A stretch of DNA of 64,000 nucleotides from Streptomyces alfalfae (GCF_004127445.1 NZ_QEXM01000015.1:124001-188000), one strand, 5' to 3'. Positions 28,040 to 36,567 are shown, numbered from the stretch's first letter. Notes: a model not told the origin generated them from the letters alone. Numbers and translations are program-made.

Positions 28040-28311
28040 GCCGCCGATACACCTATCCGGAAGCTGCGGCCGAGCTTCGCGTCCCGGAAACCTGGCTGCG
28101 CCGCCATATCAAGAGCCTGCCGCACAGCAAGAAGGGCCGGAAGGTCACCTTCTCCGATGCAGACCTCGACCGCATCGACGCCCTGACGCATTACGAGCCG
28201 ACGACGGGCCCTCTGGCCATCGTCCCCGCGCCGTCATCGGCGCCGACCGCTCACCCGCTGGCCGCCCTGCGCCCGCTGCCCTCGCGCGGCACGGCCGTAC
28301 GGACTGGCTGA
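28036..28311 (+). CDS. Excisionase-like DNA-binding protein
   Basis: A 91-residue protein with a winged-helix MerR/HTH_17-type motif: YTYPEAAAELRVPETWLRRH then KSLPHSKKGRKVTFSDADLD. This is the usual layout of actinophage excisionases and helicase-type DNA-binding factors. It begins at GTG 28036 in a GTGA overlap with the HTH gene. Its basic size and place suggest a recombination directionality factor for the integrase. Confidence 0.7.
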   Translation: MSRRYTYPEAAAELRVPETWLRRHIKSLPHSKKGRKVTFSDADLDRIDALTHYEPTTGPLAIVPAPSSAPTAHPLAALRPLPSRGTAVRTG

Positions 28312-28401
28312 CCCGACTTCGCGCCGAAGGGCCGCTCCGACTTCCCGGCCTGAGCGACCCCCCGACTACGGCGCCCCACCAATGCAGAAAGAGAGGCCCC
28401 G

Positions 28402-28779
28402 ATGGCCACTGAGACTACCGACTCAATGACCAAGGTCGAACAGGCCCTGGCCAGGACCGACGAGGCCGCGGCCCGTCTCCGCGCTGTCGCCACCCGCTTG
28501 GTCACCGAGCACGGCGGCACGCTGCCGCAGCTTCTCGCAGTTCGCCTCGAAGCGTCCACGAACCGGACGTTCGTCGGGCTGCAGGCACACACGGAGGCCG
28601 AGAGCCGCCAGTGGGCGCAGGCGCTCGGAGTCACGCTGGAGACGTCGGACAGCACCCCGGACGAGCACGGCTTCTACAGGCACTTCAGCGCGGAGTTCTC
28701 CGTCGACGACGTAATGGTTCGAATTTCGTCGGCGGAATGGTTTCCGGCGGCGCGTGCCGCTGAGGCGGTGTCGGCGTGA
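28402..28779 (+). CDS. Hypothetical early phage protein
   Basis: A 125-residue acidic protein with an N-terminal helical segment (SMTKVEQALARTDEAAARLR) and a C-terminal beta-rich region ending VRISSAEWFPAARAAEAVSA. No family is recognised. AGAGAGG precedes the ATG. It starts the long chain of overlapping early genes. Confidence 0.6.
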   Translation: MATETTDSMTKVEQALARTDEAAARLRAVATRLVTEHGGTLPQLLAVRLEASTNRTFVGLQAHTEAESRQWAQALGVTLETSDSTPDEHGFYRHFSAEFSVDDVMVRISSAEWFPAARAAEAVSA

Positions 28780-29795
28780 GCGCCCCGCTGGTGGTGAACA
28801 CCGCAGACGGTACGTGCTGGACGCTGCGTGCGACGACGCGTGACGGTGGGGCGTTGTACGCGCCGGAGGGCGTGTGCGAGTGCCCGCGGTTCGTGATGGC
28901 GACGCTGCCGGAGCTCGCGGAGCACGGGATCGTCGGGTCGGCGGACGCCCTGCCCGCACCGGTCGGCCCGCTGATGCCGCCGTTCCCGCCCGCGCCGGAG
29001 AGCTTCGAGGAGAAGCTGCGGCAGGACGTGGCGCGTCTCCAGGGTCTGTTCGCTGAGGCTGTGGCGGACCGGCATCGGGCCGAGCGTGAGCGGGACGAGA
29101 TCCGTGAGCGGGTGGCGGAGCCCTACGGCTGCGCGCACTGCGGTGACGCCGAGCGGCACCACGGTAAGCAGTACCTGTCCGGCATGGGCCTGCATGGCTG
29201 GGTGCGTCCGTCTGATGTGCAGGTCAAGGAGCGGATGCTCGCTCGGCGTGCGGTGTGCGCGGATGTGAGGGGTCTGCGGGCGTACGGGGCTCGGATGCAG
29301 CGGGTGAATGCGGGGCTGCGGGCTCGGGTCGCCGCGCTGGAGGCGCAGCGGCAGGCCGATCACGCGACCTGGCAGCACGACCTCCGTACGGCGCGGGGCG
29401 AGCGGGATGCCCTGACCGCGCGCATTGGCGAGCTGGAGGCGGAGCGGCACTCGACGAACGAAGCGCTCGACGACGCGGTGCAGGCGCTGCGGGCTGGGGA
29501 GACGGAGCGGTCGGCGGACAAGCTGACGCGGCTCCTCGCGCCGACGCCGACCCTCCACGAGGACGAGCCCTCCGAGGCGTGCGCGCCCCGCACCGAGCGG
29601 TCGTACTGGGTCGACATCGCAGACGCGCTCAACGCGGCCGAGTCGGTCGGCCTGTCTGTCGGCATCGACCTGGACGGCACGCTCACCGACCGCACCGGGT
29701 GGTCCGTCATCTGGGATCGGGCCGCCACACAGTGGGTCGTCGCCGGGTACGAGGACGAGGCCGCTGACGCGGGCGAGACGGGCGGTGCGCGATGA
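28776..29795 (+). CDS. Hypothetical coiled-coil phage protein with Cys-His cluster
   Basis: A 339-residue protein. Residues about 73-115 and 165-245 are long charged helices likely to form coiled coils. Between them, CAHCGDAERHHGKQY could bind zinc. The C-terminal part contains SVGIDLDGTLTDRTGW, which looks like a short HAD-type DxDGT motif, but the rest of the HAD fold is absent. The GTG start is in a GTGA overlap. The function is unknown. Confidence 0.55.
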   Translation: MSAPLVVNTADGTCWTLRATTRDGGALYAPEGVCECPRFVMATLPELAEHGIVGSADALPAPVGPLMPPFPPAPESFEEKLRQDVARLQGLFAEAVADRHRAERERDEIRERVAEPYGCAHCGDAERHHGKQYLSGMGLHGWVRPSDVQVKERMLARRAVCADVRGLRAYGARMQRVNAGLRARVAALEAQRQADHATWQHDLRTARGERDALTARIGELEAERHSTNEALDDAVQALRAGETERSADKLTRLLAPTPTLHEDEPSEACAPRTERSYWVDIADALNAAESVGLSVGIDLDGTLTDRTGWSVIWDRAATQWVVAGYEDEAADAGETGGAR

Positions 29796-30169
29796 ACCAC
29801 ATCCGCCTGATCTGGCACCGCCTCTTCCGCCGCCCCACCATCACCGGCCCCTACCGGCTGTACATCCGCCGCACCCCCGCCGGAGCCATGCTCGACGTCG
29901 AGCACTACCTCGACGCCGTCCTCATCACGATCGCCGACAACCCCGACCTCCTCGACCTCCTTCTCCAGATGGCCGACGACCGGGGAGCCGCGCGCGGGCA
30001 CGACGGCTGGGAGCCCGAGCAGCTCCTCGCCGAGCGGCTGAAGGACGCGCTCGGCTACGAGCTGCCGCTACTCGGTCCCGCGGTGCTGCGGCTGGCGGAC
30101 CGGCTGCGCGCGGTGGCTCCGCCGCCGGCGGTCGTGGTGCCGGGCCAGCGTGAGGCAGGTGCGGCGTGA
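29792..30169 (+). CDS. Hypothetical early phage protein
   Basis: A 125-residue protein that starts with a basic, aromatic stretch (NHIRLIWHRLFRRPTITGPY) and continues with acidic helices. It overlaps the previous stop by ATGA and the next start by GTGA, so it is part of the coupled operon. No family is recognised. Confidence 0.55.
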   Translation: MNHIRLIWHRLFRRPTITGPYRLYIRRTPAGAMLDVEHYLDAVLITIADNPDLLDLLLQMADDRGAARGHDGWEPEQLLAERLKDALGYELPLLGPAVLRLADRLRAVAPPPAVVVPGQREAGAA

Positions 30170-30531
30170 AGAAGCCCGCGAAGATCAACGGCCGCCTGAC
30201 CATCACCGGGCCCGTCAACCCGCACTGGACTCAGGCGGACTACGCGGACGAGACCGCTGCCATGCGGTCCGAGGTCTGGCCCGCCGTGCAGAAGTTCCTC
30301 GCCGAGAACTACCCCGGCTACAGCGCGGCGTTCACGGCCGACGACATCACGCTGTGCACGCACTGCCGCTCGGAGTTCGAGGCGCTGACCGCCGACGAGG
30401 CGGCCGACGAGTCGACCCGGCAGGACGAGCACAGCGTCGAGGGCGAGCCGGTGTGCTGCTACGCGGCGATCGCCGAGTTCCGCGCTGAGCGTGGGATTCC
30501 GGCGCTGGCGGAGACGGGTGGTGCGTCGTGA
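30166..30531 (+). CDS. Hypothetical early phage protein
   Basis: A 121-residue acidic protein. A TLCTHCRSEFEAL segment and a later VCCY could form a small zinc site. Its N-terminus (KINGRLTITGPVNPHWTQAD) shares the TITGP motif with the preceding protein, which may be chance. GTG start, GTGA-type overlap on both sides. Confidence 0.55.
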   Translation: MKKPAKINGRLTITGPVNPHWTQADYADETAAMRSEVWPAVQKFLAENYPGYSAAFTADDITLCTHCRSEFEALTADEAADESTRQDEHSVEGEPVCCYAAIAEFRAERGIPALAETGGAS

Positions 30532-30929
30532 CCGCTCGCCACGTCATTGAGCAGGCGCTCCGGGCGTACTACGTCGACAGCGCCGAGCCGAACGCGATCG
30601 CCCGTGACCTGCTCGCTCAGTACGACGCCGAGCGGGATGAGGAGAAGGCCACCGCCACACCGGCGGCGACGGCCACTCCCAGGCCCGCGCCGGACTCCTC
30701 CCGCGAGCGGCGCCTGGAGCAGCTACTCGACGCGATCCGCACCCACGGCGGCAAGTGGACCACCCGCCAGGTGCAGGAGACCCGACGGCGCAAAGGCGAG
30801 GCCCCTCAGCGCGGGACCGCCCGCCGCGACCTCGCCGAGCTCGCCCGCCGAGGCCACCTCGTCGAGCACGGCCCGGCCGACGGCCGCTACTACCTCCTCG
30901 CGACTCGGAAGGACGGCCGCCGTGCCTGA
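30528..30929 (+). CDS. Winged-helix DNA-binding protein A
   Basis: A 133-residue protein: N-terminal helical part, Ala/Thr/Pro linker, then a C-terminal winged helix (about residues 65-128) with LLDAIRTHGGKWTTRQVQET and GTARRDLAELARRGHLVEHG. The C-terminal half resembles the whole next protein, so the two are probably paralogues. It may regulate early transcription. Confidence 0.65.
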   Translation: MTARHVIEQALRAYYVDSAEPNAIARDLLAQYDAERDEEKATATPAATATPRPAPDSSRERRLEQLLDAIRTHGGKWTTRQVQETRRRKGEAPQRGTARRDLAELARRGHLVEHGPADGRYYLLATRKDGRRA

Positions 30930-31158
30930 CCAGATGACCCGTCGTGCCTGGCTCCTGATCGCCATACAGGGCGAGCCCGGCCCGATCTCGACCGGCCGCG
31001 CCGAGCAGCTCCTCGCCGCCACCGGCTGGAGCTGCCACCGCAACACCGCGAGGAAGGACCTGCGAGCACTCGCCGCCCGTGGGGCCCTCCGGCCGGTGGA
31101 CGCCGACGGCCGCCGCACCTACACGCCCACGACCATCGGAGAGGACGGCCGCTCATGA
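30922..31158 (+). CDS. Winged-helix DNA-binding protein B
   Basis: A 78-residue protein that is essentially one winged helix: WLLIAIQGEPGPISTGRAEQ, a recognition helix near HRNTARKDLRALAARGALRP, and a wing DADGRRTYTP. GTG 30922 overlaps the upstream gene by 8 bases. It is a likely tandem paralogue of the preceding protein. Confidence 0.65.
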   Translation: MPDQMTRRAWLLIAIQGEPGPISTGRAEQLLAATGWSCHRNTARKDLRALAARGALRPVDADGRRTYTPTTIGEDGRS

Positions 31159-31634
31159 GCCGCCACACCCGCGTCGACCACGCCAAAGCCGCCGCGCGCC
31201 TCATGCAGGCGCCCGGCCAGTGGCTGCCGGTCGGTGAGTACCGGAACTCTTTCACCGCGTCGACCACCGCCTCCATGATCCGCCGACCGGGACAGACGAA
31301 TCCGTCCGGCCGCCACTACCAGCCGGCCGGGGCCTACGACGCCCGCATCGTCCTCACTGACGACGGCGCACGTATCGAGGCCCGATACCGCGGGGCGGAC
31401 CTGGCTCCCCTTGTCCCGGCACGGCCTCGGGGTGGGCGGCAGGTGCGCCCGTCGTCGGACGCCGAGCGGGTCCTCGGCCAGATCGAGCGCGGCGAGGTCC
31501 GTGCCGGGGCTGACGCTGCCCGTGAGATCGCCGCCCGTGCGGAGGCCGCGTACGGCGACGTGTGGAAGCCCAACACCGTCCGCGGCCTGCCCACCGCCCA
31601 GGCCAGCACCACCGCGGAGGTCGAGGCCGCATGA
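31155..31634 (+). CDS. Hypothetical early phage protein
   Basis: A 159-residue basic protein. Residues 1-70 look like a small DNA-binding or wHTH-like part (AAARLMQAPGQWLPVGEYRN). The C-terminal half is helical (DAERVLGQIERGEVRAGADA). It overlaps its neighbours by ATGA. No family is recognised. Confidence 0.55.
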   Translation: MSRHTRVDHAKAAARLMQAPGQWLPVGEYRNSFTASTTASMIRRPGQTNPSGRHYQPAGAYDARIVLTDDGARIEARYRGADLAPLVPARPRGGRQVRPSSDAERVLGQIERGEVRAGADAAREIAARAEAAYGDVWKPNTVRGLPTAQASTTAEVEAA

Positions 31635-32677
31635 CGAACACGACGACGGTCGGGGCTTCGGCCCCGGCCGCCGGCCGCCGCGTCACACCCACCGGCCGCC
31701 TCATCCTCCCCGCCGACGCCGACCGCGCCGACTGGCTCACCGCACGCCGCAGTGGACTCGGCTCCAGCGACGTCGCCGCGATCCTCGGCATCTCGAAGTA
31801 CGGCAACGCCCTGTCCGTCTACCACGACAAGACCGGCGGCCTGCCGCTGGAGAGCGACGACTCCGAACCCGCCCTTTGGGGCCGCGCGTTCGAGGAGACC
31901 GTCGCCCGCGAGTGGGCCCGCCGCAACCGCAGCGTCGTCCGCCGCGTCGGCCTCGTCCAGAACACCGAACGCCCCTGGCAGATGTGCACCCTCGACCGCC
32001 GTGTCCTGGAGTGCCCCCTCGCCGACGGCCGCGAGAAGTGCGCGGTCGAGATCAAGTGCCGCGACAAGATGAAGGCCTCCGCCTTCCGCGCCGGCGTCGC
32101 GGACGACGTCCTCGTTCAGACCCTGTGGCAGGCCGACACCTGTGGCTTCGACCACGTCCACGCCGCCGTGCTGATCGGCGGCAACGACTACCGGCAGTAC
32201 GTGATCCGCGTCGCCGACCACGCCCAGCTCGTCGCTGACCTCCGCGCCGCTGGCGAACTCGCCTGGCAGCAGATCACCGACCGGCGCCCGCCGGTGCTCG
32301 CCGCGGACGCGGACCCCGACGTCCTCCTCGACCTGTACGACCGCCTCCACCCCAACCGGGCCGGGGCCGTCGACATCACCCGCGACATCGACACCCAGGA
32401 CGCGGTGGCCGACTACCTCGACGCCCACACCGACTACGTGGCAGCCGAGAAGCGGAAGAAGGCGGCGAAGGCCCGCATCCTCGCCGGCCTCGGCAGCGCC
32501 GAGCAGGCCACCGTCCTCGACCGGGTCCACGTGTCGCTGGACGAGCGCTCGAAGCAGTGGACCGACACCGCCCGCCTCGCCGAGCGCTGGCCCGACGCGT
32601 ACGCGGACTGCGTCGAGGACCGCACCTACCGCCAGATCAGCATTCCCCGCGCTGTCCGTGAGGAGCACAACGCATGA
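31631..32677 (+). CDS. YqaJ-like phage exonuclease
   Basis: A 348-residue nuclease of the YqaJ/lambda-exonuclease type, which resects double-stranded ends for single-strand-annealing recombination. It has RRSGLGSSDVAAILG near the N-terminus (the GSSD/A block), WGRAFEETVAREW for the helix carrying the first acidic residue, and CAVEIKCRDK containing the E-x-K of the PD-(D/E)xK core. The C-terminal third is charged and helical. It is followed by the ERF annealing protein, so the two form a phage recombination pair. Confidence 0.85.
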   Translation: MTNTTTVGASAPAAGRRVTPTGRLILPADADRADWLTARRSGLGSSDVAAILGISKYGNALSVYHDKTGGLPLESDDSEPALWGRAFEETVAREWARRNRSVVRRVGLVQNTERPWQMCTLDRRVLECPLADGREKCAVEIKCRDKMKASAFRAGVADDVLVQTLWQADTCGFDHVHAAVLIGGNDYRQYVIRVADHAQLVADLRAAGELAWQQITDRRPPVLAADADPDVLLDLYDRLHPNRAGAVDITRDIDTQDAVADYLDAHTDYVAAEKRKKAAKARILAGLGSAEQATVLDRVHVSLDERSKQWTDTARLAERWPDAYADCVEDRTYRQISIPRAVREEHNA

Positions 32678-33453
32678 CCACGATCGCTGAGCGGGCCGCC
32701 GCTGCCGCGGGCCGCACCGAGCCCGCCTCGGGCCCGGCCGAGGACGCGCCGCCCGTCGAGGACTTCACCCCGGCGCCGGACCCGATGGCCGACTACGAAC
32801 CCGGGGACGACGACCCTGAGCAGGTGCCCGTCGGAGTTGCGTGGCTCCGCGTCCGCCGCGAGATCCGCGCCATCGCCAAGGGCGAGAAGTACGACTCGTT
32901 CGGCACGAAGTTCAACTTCCGCGGGGTCGACACCGTCGTCAACGTCTTCGGGCCCGTGACGCTGAAGCACGGCGTCAACGTCATGTCGTCCAAGGTCGAG
33001 GCCTCCTACGGGGAGAAGTCGACCAAGAGCGGCGGCAAGATGCGGGAGTGCTCCGTCCTCGTCACCTGGACGGTCATGGGGCCGATGGGTGACACGCTCA
33101 CCCTCCAGACGATGGGGGAGGCCCTCGACACCGCTGACAAGTCGACGACGAAGGCGCAGTCCGTCGCGCTCCGCACGCTGCTTCTCGGCTTCGGGCTCAC
33201 CCCGACTCACGACCAGGACCCGGACGCCGACCGAGTCGAACGCGGCAACGATGCTCCGGCCCGATCCGCAGAGTCGTACCGCGACGAGATCCTCGACAAG
33301 AAGACGTCGCCCGGCCGGTTGCAGCAGATCAGCTACGAGCTGGCCAACCAGCGGATGCTCAACAGCCAGGTCACGAACGAGATTGGCGAGCAGGAGACCC
33401 TTGACGCGCTCGGCCGCCGCATCTACGGCGAGCGCACCGGCGGTGGCCAGTGA
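32674..33453 (+). CDS. ERF-family single-strand annealing protein
   Basis: A 259-residue protein with an acidic Pro-rich N-terminal 50 residues. The ERF core follows: IRAIAKGEKYDSFGTKFNFR with GVDTVVNVFGPVTLKHGVNV, WTVMGPMGDTLTLQTMGEAL and AQSVALRTLLLGFGLTPTHD. It anneals complementary single strands. It overlaps the exonuclease stop by ATGA. The C-terminal helical tail has no clear match. Confidence 0.85.
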   Translation: MTTIAERAAAAAGRTEPASGPAEDAPPVEDFTPAPDPMADYEPGDDDPEQVPVGVAWLRVRREIRAIAKGEKYDSFGTKFNFRGVDTVVNVFGPVTLKHGVNVMSSKVEASYGEKSTKSGGKMRECSVLVTWTVMGPMGDTLTLQTMGEALDTADKSTTKAQSVALRTLLLGFGLTPTHDQDPDADRVERGNDAPARSAESYRDEILDKKTSPGRLQQISYELANQRMLNSQVTNEIGEQETLDALGRRIYGERTGGGQ

Positions 33454-34205
33454 GCGCCTTCGCCGACGTCCGCAAGACCGCCTGGGACACCGAGACCACG
33501 GGCCCGAACCCGCTCGAAGACCGGATCGTCTCCGCCGCCTTCATCGTCCGCGCCCCCGGAGCCGAGGACCTCGTCTTCACGTGGCTGATCAACCCCGGCA
33601 TCCCGATCCCCGCCGAAGCAACCGCCGTGCACGGTATCGACGACGCCAAGGTGCAGGGCGAGGGCCGCGAGCCCAAGGAAGCGCTGGAGGAGCTCGCCTC
33701 CTACCTGGCCCACGCCATCAACCAGGGCATGCCGGTGATCGCGTTCAACCACAGTTTCGACTGGTCGATCCTGCACTACGACCTCCTCCGCAACGGCCTG
33801 CCGACCATGGCCGAACGCGTCGGCCCCGGCCCGTTGCCCCTCATCGACCCGCACGTCATCGACAAGGAGCTCTTCAAGTACGTCCGCGGGCAGGGCAACC
33901 GGAAGCTGGGGCCCACGGCCGAGCGGTACAACGTCGCCCTCAACGACTGGCACACCGCGGACGCGGATGCTCTCGCGGCGCTGCTGATCGCTGAGGAACA
34001 GTTCGTCCGGTTCGCTCGCGAGCTCGGCCATCTGGGGCCGGAGCAGTTGTTCGCGGCGCAGCAGCGATGGCGGGCAGGGCAGCAGGCGAGCTTGCAGGAC
34101 TGGTTCCGGAAGAAGGCGACGCCGGAGCAGGGCGGCGACCCGAACAAGGTGATCGACGGCTCCTGGCCGCTCATCCCGGCGCAGCGCACGGGCGGTGACG
34201 CCTGA
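33450..34205 (+). CDS. DEDDh 3'-5' exonuclease (DnaQ-like)
   Basis: A 251-residue protein with the exonuclease motifs in order: ExoI WDTETTGPNPLEDR (Asp, Glu), ExoII FNHSFDWSILHYDL (Asp) and ExoIII WHTADADALAALL (His, Asp). It probably trims DNA in replication or recombination. The C-terminal 55 residues (LQDWFRKKATPEQGGD) are extra. GTG start overlaps the ERF stop. Confidence 0.85.
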   Translation: MSAFADVRKTAWDTETTGPNPLEDRIVSAAFIVRAPGAEDLVFTWLINPGIPIPAEATAVHGIDDAKVQGEGREPKEALEELASYLAHAINQGMPVIAFNHSFDWSILHYDLLRNGLPTMAERVGPGPLPLIDPHVIDKELFKYVRGQGNRKLGPTAERYNVALNDWHTADADALAALLIAEEQFVRFARELGHLGPEQLFAAQQRWRAGQQASLQDWFRKKATPEQGGDPNKVIDGSWPLIPAQRTGGDA

Positions 34206-34597
34206 TGTGGGGCAAGCGAAAGCGGCGCATCACCGAACTGGAGGCCCACGTCCGCCAGCTCGTCGACGAACGCGACGAAGCCCGCACCGCGTCCGCCGCA
34301 CACCTCGCCGCAGCCGTCCGCACCGCCGGCCGCAACACCATCCTCGCCGAGCGCAACGAGCAGCTCACCGCGACCGAGCACAGCCACGACGCGGACATGG
34401 AAATTCAGGCTGACCGCATCGAGCGGCTCCTGAAGGCGTGTGTCCGCTACCGCGCCGAGCTCGCTACCGCGGCCCGCGACATCGCGCGTCTGCAAGACCG
34501 CCTCGACGACTGCCTCGGCCTCACGGCCCCGGAGGTCGAGGCGGGTGCGGGCTGGCAGAAGCGCCGCCAGGACCTGACCGACAGGAGCGTCGTATGA
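34205..34597 (+). CDS. Small coiled-coil phage protein
   Basis: A 130-residue, almost wholly helical protein. Heptad-like stretches are RITELEAHVRQLVDERDEAR and IQADRIERLLKACVRYRAEL. It may be a scaffold or an adaptor. It overlaps its neighbours by one and four bases. Confidence 0.6.
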   Translation: MWGKRKRRITELEAHVRQLVDERDEARTASAAHLAAAVRTAGRNTILAERNEQLTATEHSHDADMEIQADRIERLLKACVRYRAELATAARDIARLQDRLDDCLGLTAPEVEAGAGWQKRRQDLTDRSVV

Positions 34598-34839
34598 GCC
34601 CCCTCGCCGCGGTCCGCCGCCTTCTGCACAGCCTCGACCACCACCAGCCCGCCACCCCGCTGGCCGACGCCGAACTCCTCGATGAGCAGGCCCTCGCCGC
34701 GGCGCTCGCGGACGGCGACGTCGAGGCCAACGACTGGGCGCACTGCCCCACCGAGGGGCGCACACGCTTCCACGCCATCCACACCGACGGCAGCCGCACC
34801 TGCTGGACGTGCCGCACGACCACGGGGAGCGAGCAGTGA
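34594..34839 (+). CDS. Small phage protein with zinc-ribbon-like tail
   Basis: An 81-residue protein. The C-terminal part has HCPTEGRTRFHAIHTDGSRT then CWTCRTTT, with two His and three Cys that could bind one zinc. The N-terminal part is helical. The start is ATG 34594 in an ATGA overlap. Confidence 0.55.
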   Translation: MSPLAAVRRLLHSLDHHQPATPLADAELLDEQALAAALADGDVEANDWAHCPTEGRTRFHAIHTDGSRTCWTCRTTTGSEQ

Positions 34840-35015
34840 AGGGCCAGGTAGACATCGACGCCGTCGCGGCCGTCTGTGCCGGACGGAACACGCCCGCCCA
34901 GGTCGAGGCCGTCGCGCGGCTCGTCGACCAGCGCGCCCAGGACGACGCCGACCGAGAGCACCTCCTCGACGTCCTCGGCCTCACCACCTCTCGGAGGGAG
35001 ACCCCCGATGCCTGA
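34836..35015 (+). CDS. Very small helical phage protein
   Basis: A 59-residue protein from GTG 34836 (VKGQVDIDAVAAVCAGRNTP) with an acidic helix (VARLVDQRAQDDADREHLLD). It overlaps both neighbours, which supports it as a real member of the operon. The function is unknown. Confidence 0.5.
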   Translation: MKGQVDIDAVAAVCAGRNTPAQVEAVARLVDQRAQDDADREHLLDVLGLTTSRRETPDA

Positions 35016-35370
35016 CCTGACCGACGCCCAACTCGACCAGCTCATCACCGACATTGGGCTGAAGGACCCCCACCGCGGGCAGCCCATCGCCCCCTGCGGC
35101 ACCCAGTCCGCCTACACCCGGCACGTCAGGAACGGCGAGCCCATCGACGACGCGTGCCGCAAGGCGAACACCGAGGCCAAGCGCAGTAAAGGCACCCCGA
35201 CGCCGAGCAGGCGCAAGCCCATCGCTCACGGAACGCTCGCAGGGTACCGACAGCACAAGTACCGCGGAGAGTCGGCGTGCGCCGAGTGCCTGGAAGGGCA
35301 CCGCCTGTATGTCCGTGACCGTGACCGGAAGCTCGCGGCGGCTCGTTGGGCCAGGGGCGGTGCCCGGTGA
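35008..35370 (+). CDS. Phage protein with two YRH/GE-type cysteine repeats
   Basis: A 120-residue basic protein with two similar modules: CGTQSAYTRHVRNGEPIDDA then C, and HGTLAGYRQHKYRGESACAE then C. The pattern [C/H]GTxxxYxxHxxxGE followed by Cys is common in small actinophage proteins and may be nucleic-acid binding. The ATG follows GGAGGGAG. Confidence 0.6.
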   Translation: MPDLTDAQLDQLITDIGLKDPHRGQPIAPCGTQSAYTRHVRNGEPIDDACRKANTEAKRSKGTPTPSRRKPIAHGTLAGYRQHKYRGESACAECLEGHRLYVRDRDRKLAAARWARGGAR

Positions 35371-36005
35371 CTGCCCCGACCCTTTTCGACACCGAGGTGC
35401 CGGCCGCCACCACCGCGGCCGGGCCCCGGCCCCTCAACATTCCCACCGTGTACGGCCTCGACCTCTCCCTCACCTCCACCGGCATCAGCGACGGCGCCAC
35501 TGCCGACGCCCTCATCCCCGGCAGCCGGACCGGACACGACCGCCTCGAATTCCACCGCCGCACCATCCGCGCCTGCATCCCCGACGACACCAGCCTCGTC
35601 GTCATCGAGGGCGTCGCCATGTCAGTCGGCTACCGACCCGGCGTCGAGGAGATGACCTACCTCCGCGGCCTCATCCGCCATGACCTGTGGCGCCGCCGCA
35701 TCCCCTTCGCTATCTGCCCGCCGCAGCACCGAATCATCTACGCCTGCGGCGTCGCCAACCCCGCGAAGGACCACCCGGCCAGCCGACGCAAGACCATCGC
35801 CAAGGGCATGGTCCGCGACGCCGTCATCGAGCGGTACGGCGTGCCGTGCGAGGGCCGCGGCCGCTACGACCAGGCCGACGCGACGATCCTCGCCGCGATG
35901 GGCCTGCACTGGCTCGGTTACCCGCTCGTGGTCATGCCGGACACGCACCGGCGGGCGCTGAACGGCGTGACGTGGCCGGAGAACCTTCCGGCGGTGGCCC
36001 GATGA
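35367..36005 (+). CDS. RuvC-like Holliday-junction resolvase
   Basis: A 212-residue RNase H-fold nuclease. YGLDLSLTSTGIS is the first RuvC motif (catalytic Asp), VVIEGVAMS the second (Glu), and the C-terminal GRYDQADATILAAMGLHWLG the third, with paired Asp. It would cut branched DNA during replication, recombination or packaging. GTG start overlaps the upstream stop. Confidence 0.85.
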   Translation: MTAPTLFDTEVPAATTAAGPRPLNIPTVYGLDLSLTSTGISDGATADALIPGSRTGHDRLEFHRRTIRACIPDDTSLVVIEGVAMSVGYRPGVEEMTYLRGLIRHDLWRRRIPFAICPPQHRIIYACGVANPAKDHPASRRKTIAKGMVRDAVIERYGVPCEGRGRYDQADATILAAMGLHWLGYPLVVMPDTHRRALNGVTWPENLPAVAR

Positions 36006-36328
36006 TCCGCCGCACCCCCTACCGGCGCGCCACCCCCGACACGTCCACCGGCAACAACTGGGCGCTCCTGGGCATCTGCGCCCGCCCCGACTACACCAAG
36101 CGAGCTGACGAGCTGTGGTGGGCCCCCACCAGCAAGCGCGGCGCGCTCGCCGAGGCCATCCGCCTCTGCCACGAGTGCCCCGTCCGCAAGGCCTGCCTCG
36201 ACGAGGCCATGCGCATCGAAGGCAGCGCCCACAAGGAACGACGCCACGGCATCCGCGGCGGCCTCCAGCCAACCCAGCGCCGCCGCCTCTACGAGGAGCT
36301 GGAGCGGCGACGCAAGGCGGCCGCATGA
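36002..36328 (+). CDS. WhiB-like iron-sulfur transcription factor
   Basis: A 108-residue Wbl protein. Four cysteines for a [4Fe-4S] cluster are Cys26 (GICARPD), Cys56, Cys59 and Cys65 (LCHECPVRKACLDEA). The G[IVW]RGG turn is GIRGG (83-87), followed by a basic RRR helix for DNA contact. Wbl proteins work with sigma factors in actinobacteria; phage copies can alter host transcription, as shown for mycobacteriophage TM4. It lies in the early operon behind the resolvase. Confidence 0.88.
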   Translation: MIRRTPYRRATPDTSTGNNWALLGICARPDYTKRADELWWAPTSKRGALAEAIRLCHECPVRKACLDEAMRIEGSAHKERRHGIRGGLQPTQRRRLYEELERRRKAAA

Positions 36329-36567
36329 ACGGCGTGGCCAGCCTTCTCACCATCGACACCGGCCAGGGCTACGAGGACCGCGAGACCGGACAGATCCGCT
36401 ACACCCGGCCGCCCCGCGCTCGCTACGAGTGCCACGAATGCGGCACCACAGAGGGCCCCGTAGCCGGTTCCGTCCGAGTCCGCGAGTTCGTCGCCAACGT
36501 CCGCACAGACCACCGAGCCCGCTGCTCGGCCCGCACCACAACCCAGCAAGGAGCGCACACCGCATGA
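36325..36567 (+). CDS. Small zinc-ribbon-like phage protein
   Basis: An 80-residue protein with YECHECGTTEG and, about 30 residues later, a single Cys in RARCSA. This gives three Cys and a His that may bind zinc. It overlaps both neighbours. The function is unknown. Confidence 0.55.
   Translation: MNGVASLLTIDTGQGYEDRETGQIRYTRPPRARYECHECGTTEGPVAGSVRVREFVANVRTDHRARCSARTTTQQGAHTA

Noticed and set aside
28776..29795. HAD-family phosphatase suggested by GIDLDGTLTD
   Set aside because: Only this short motif is present near the C-terminus, and no room remains for the rest of the HAD core.
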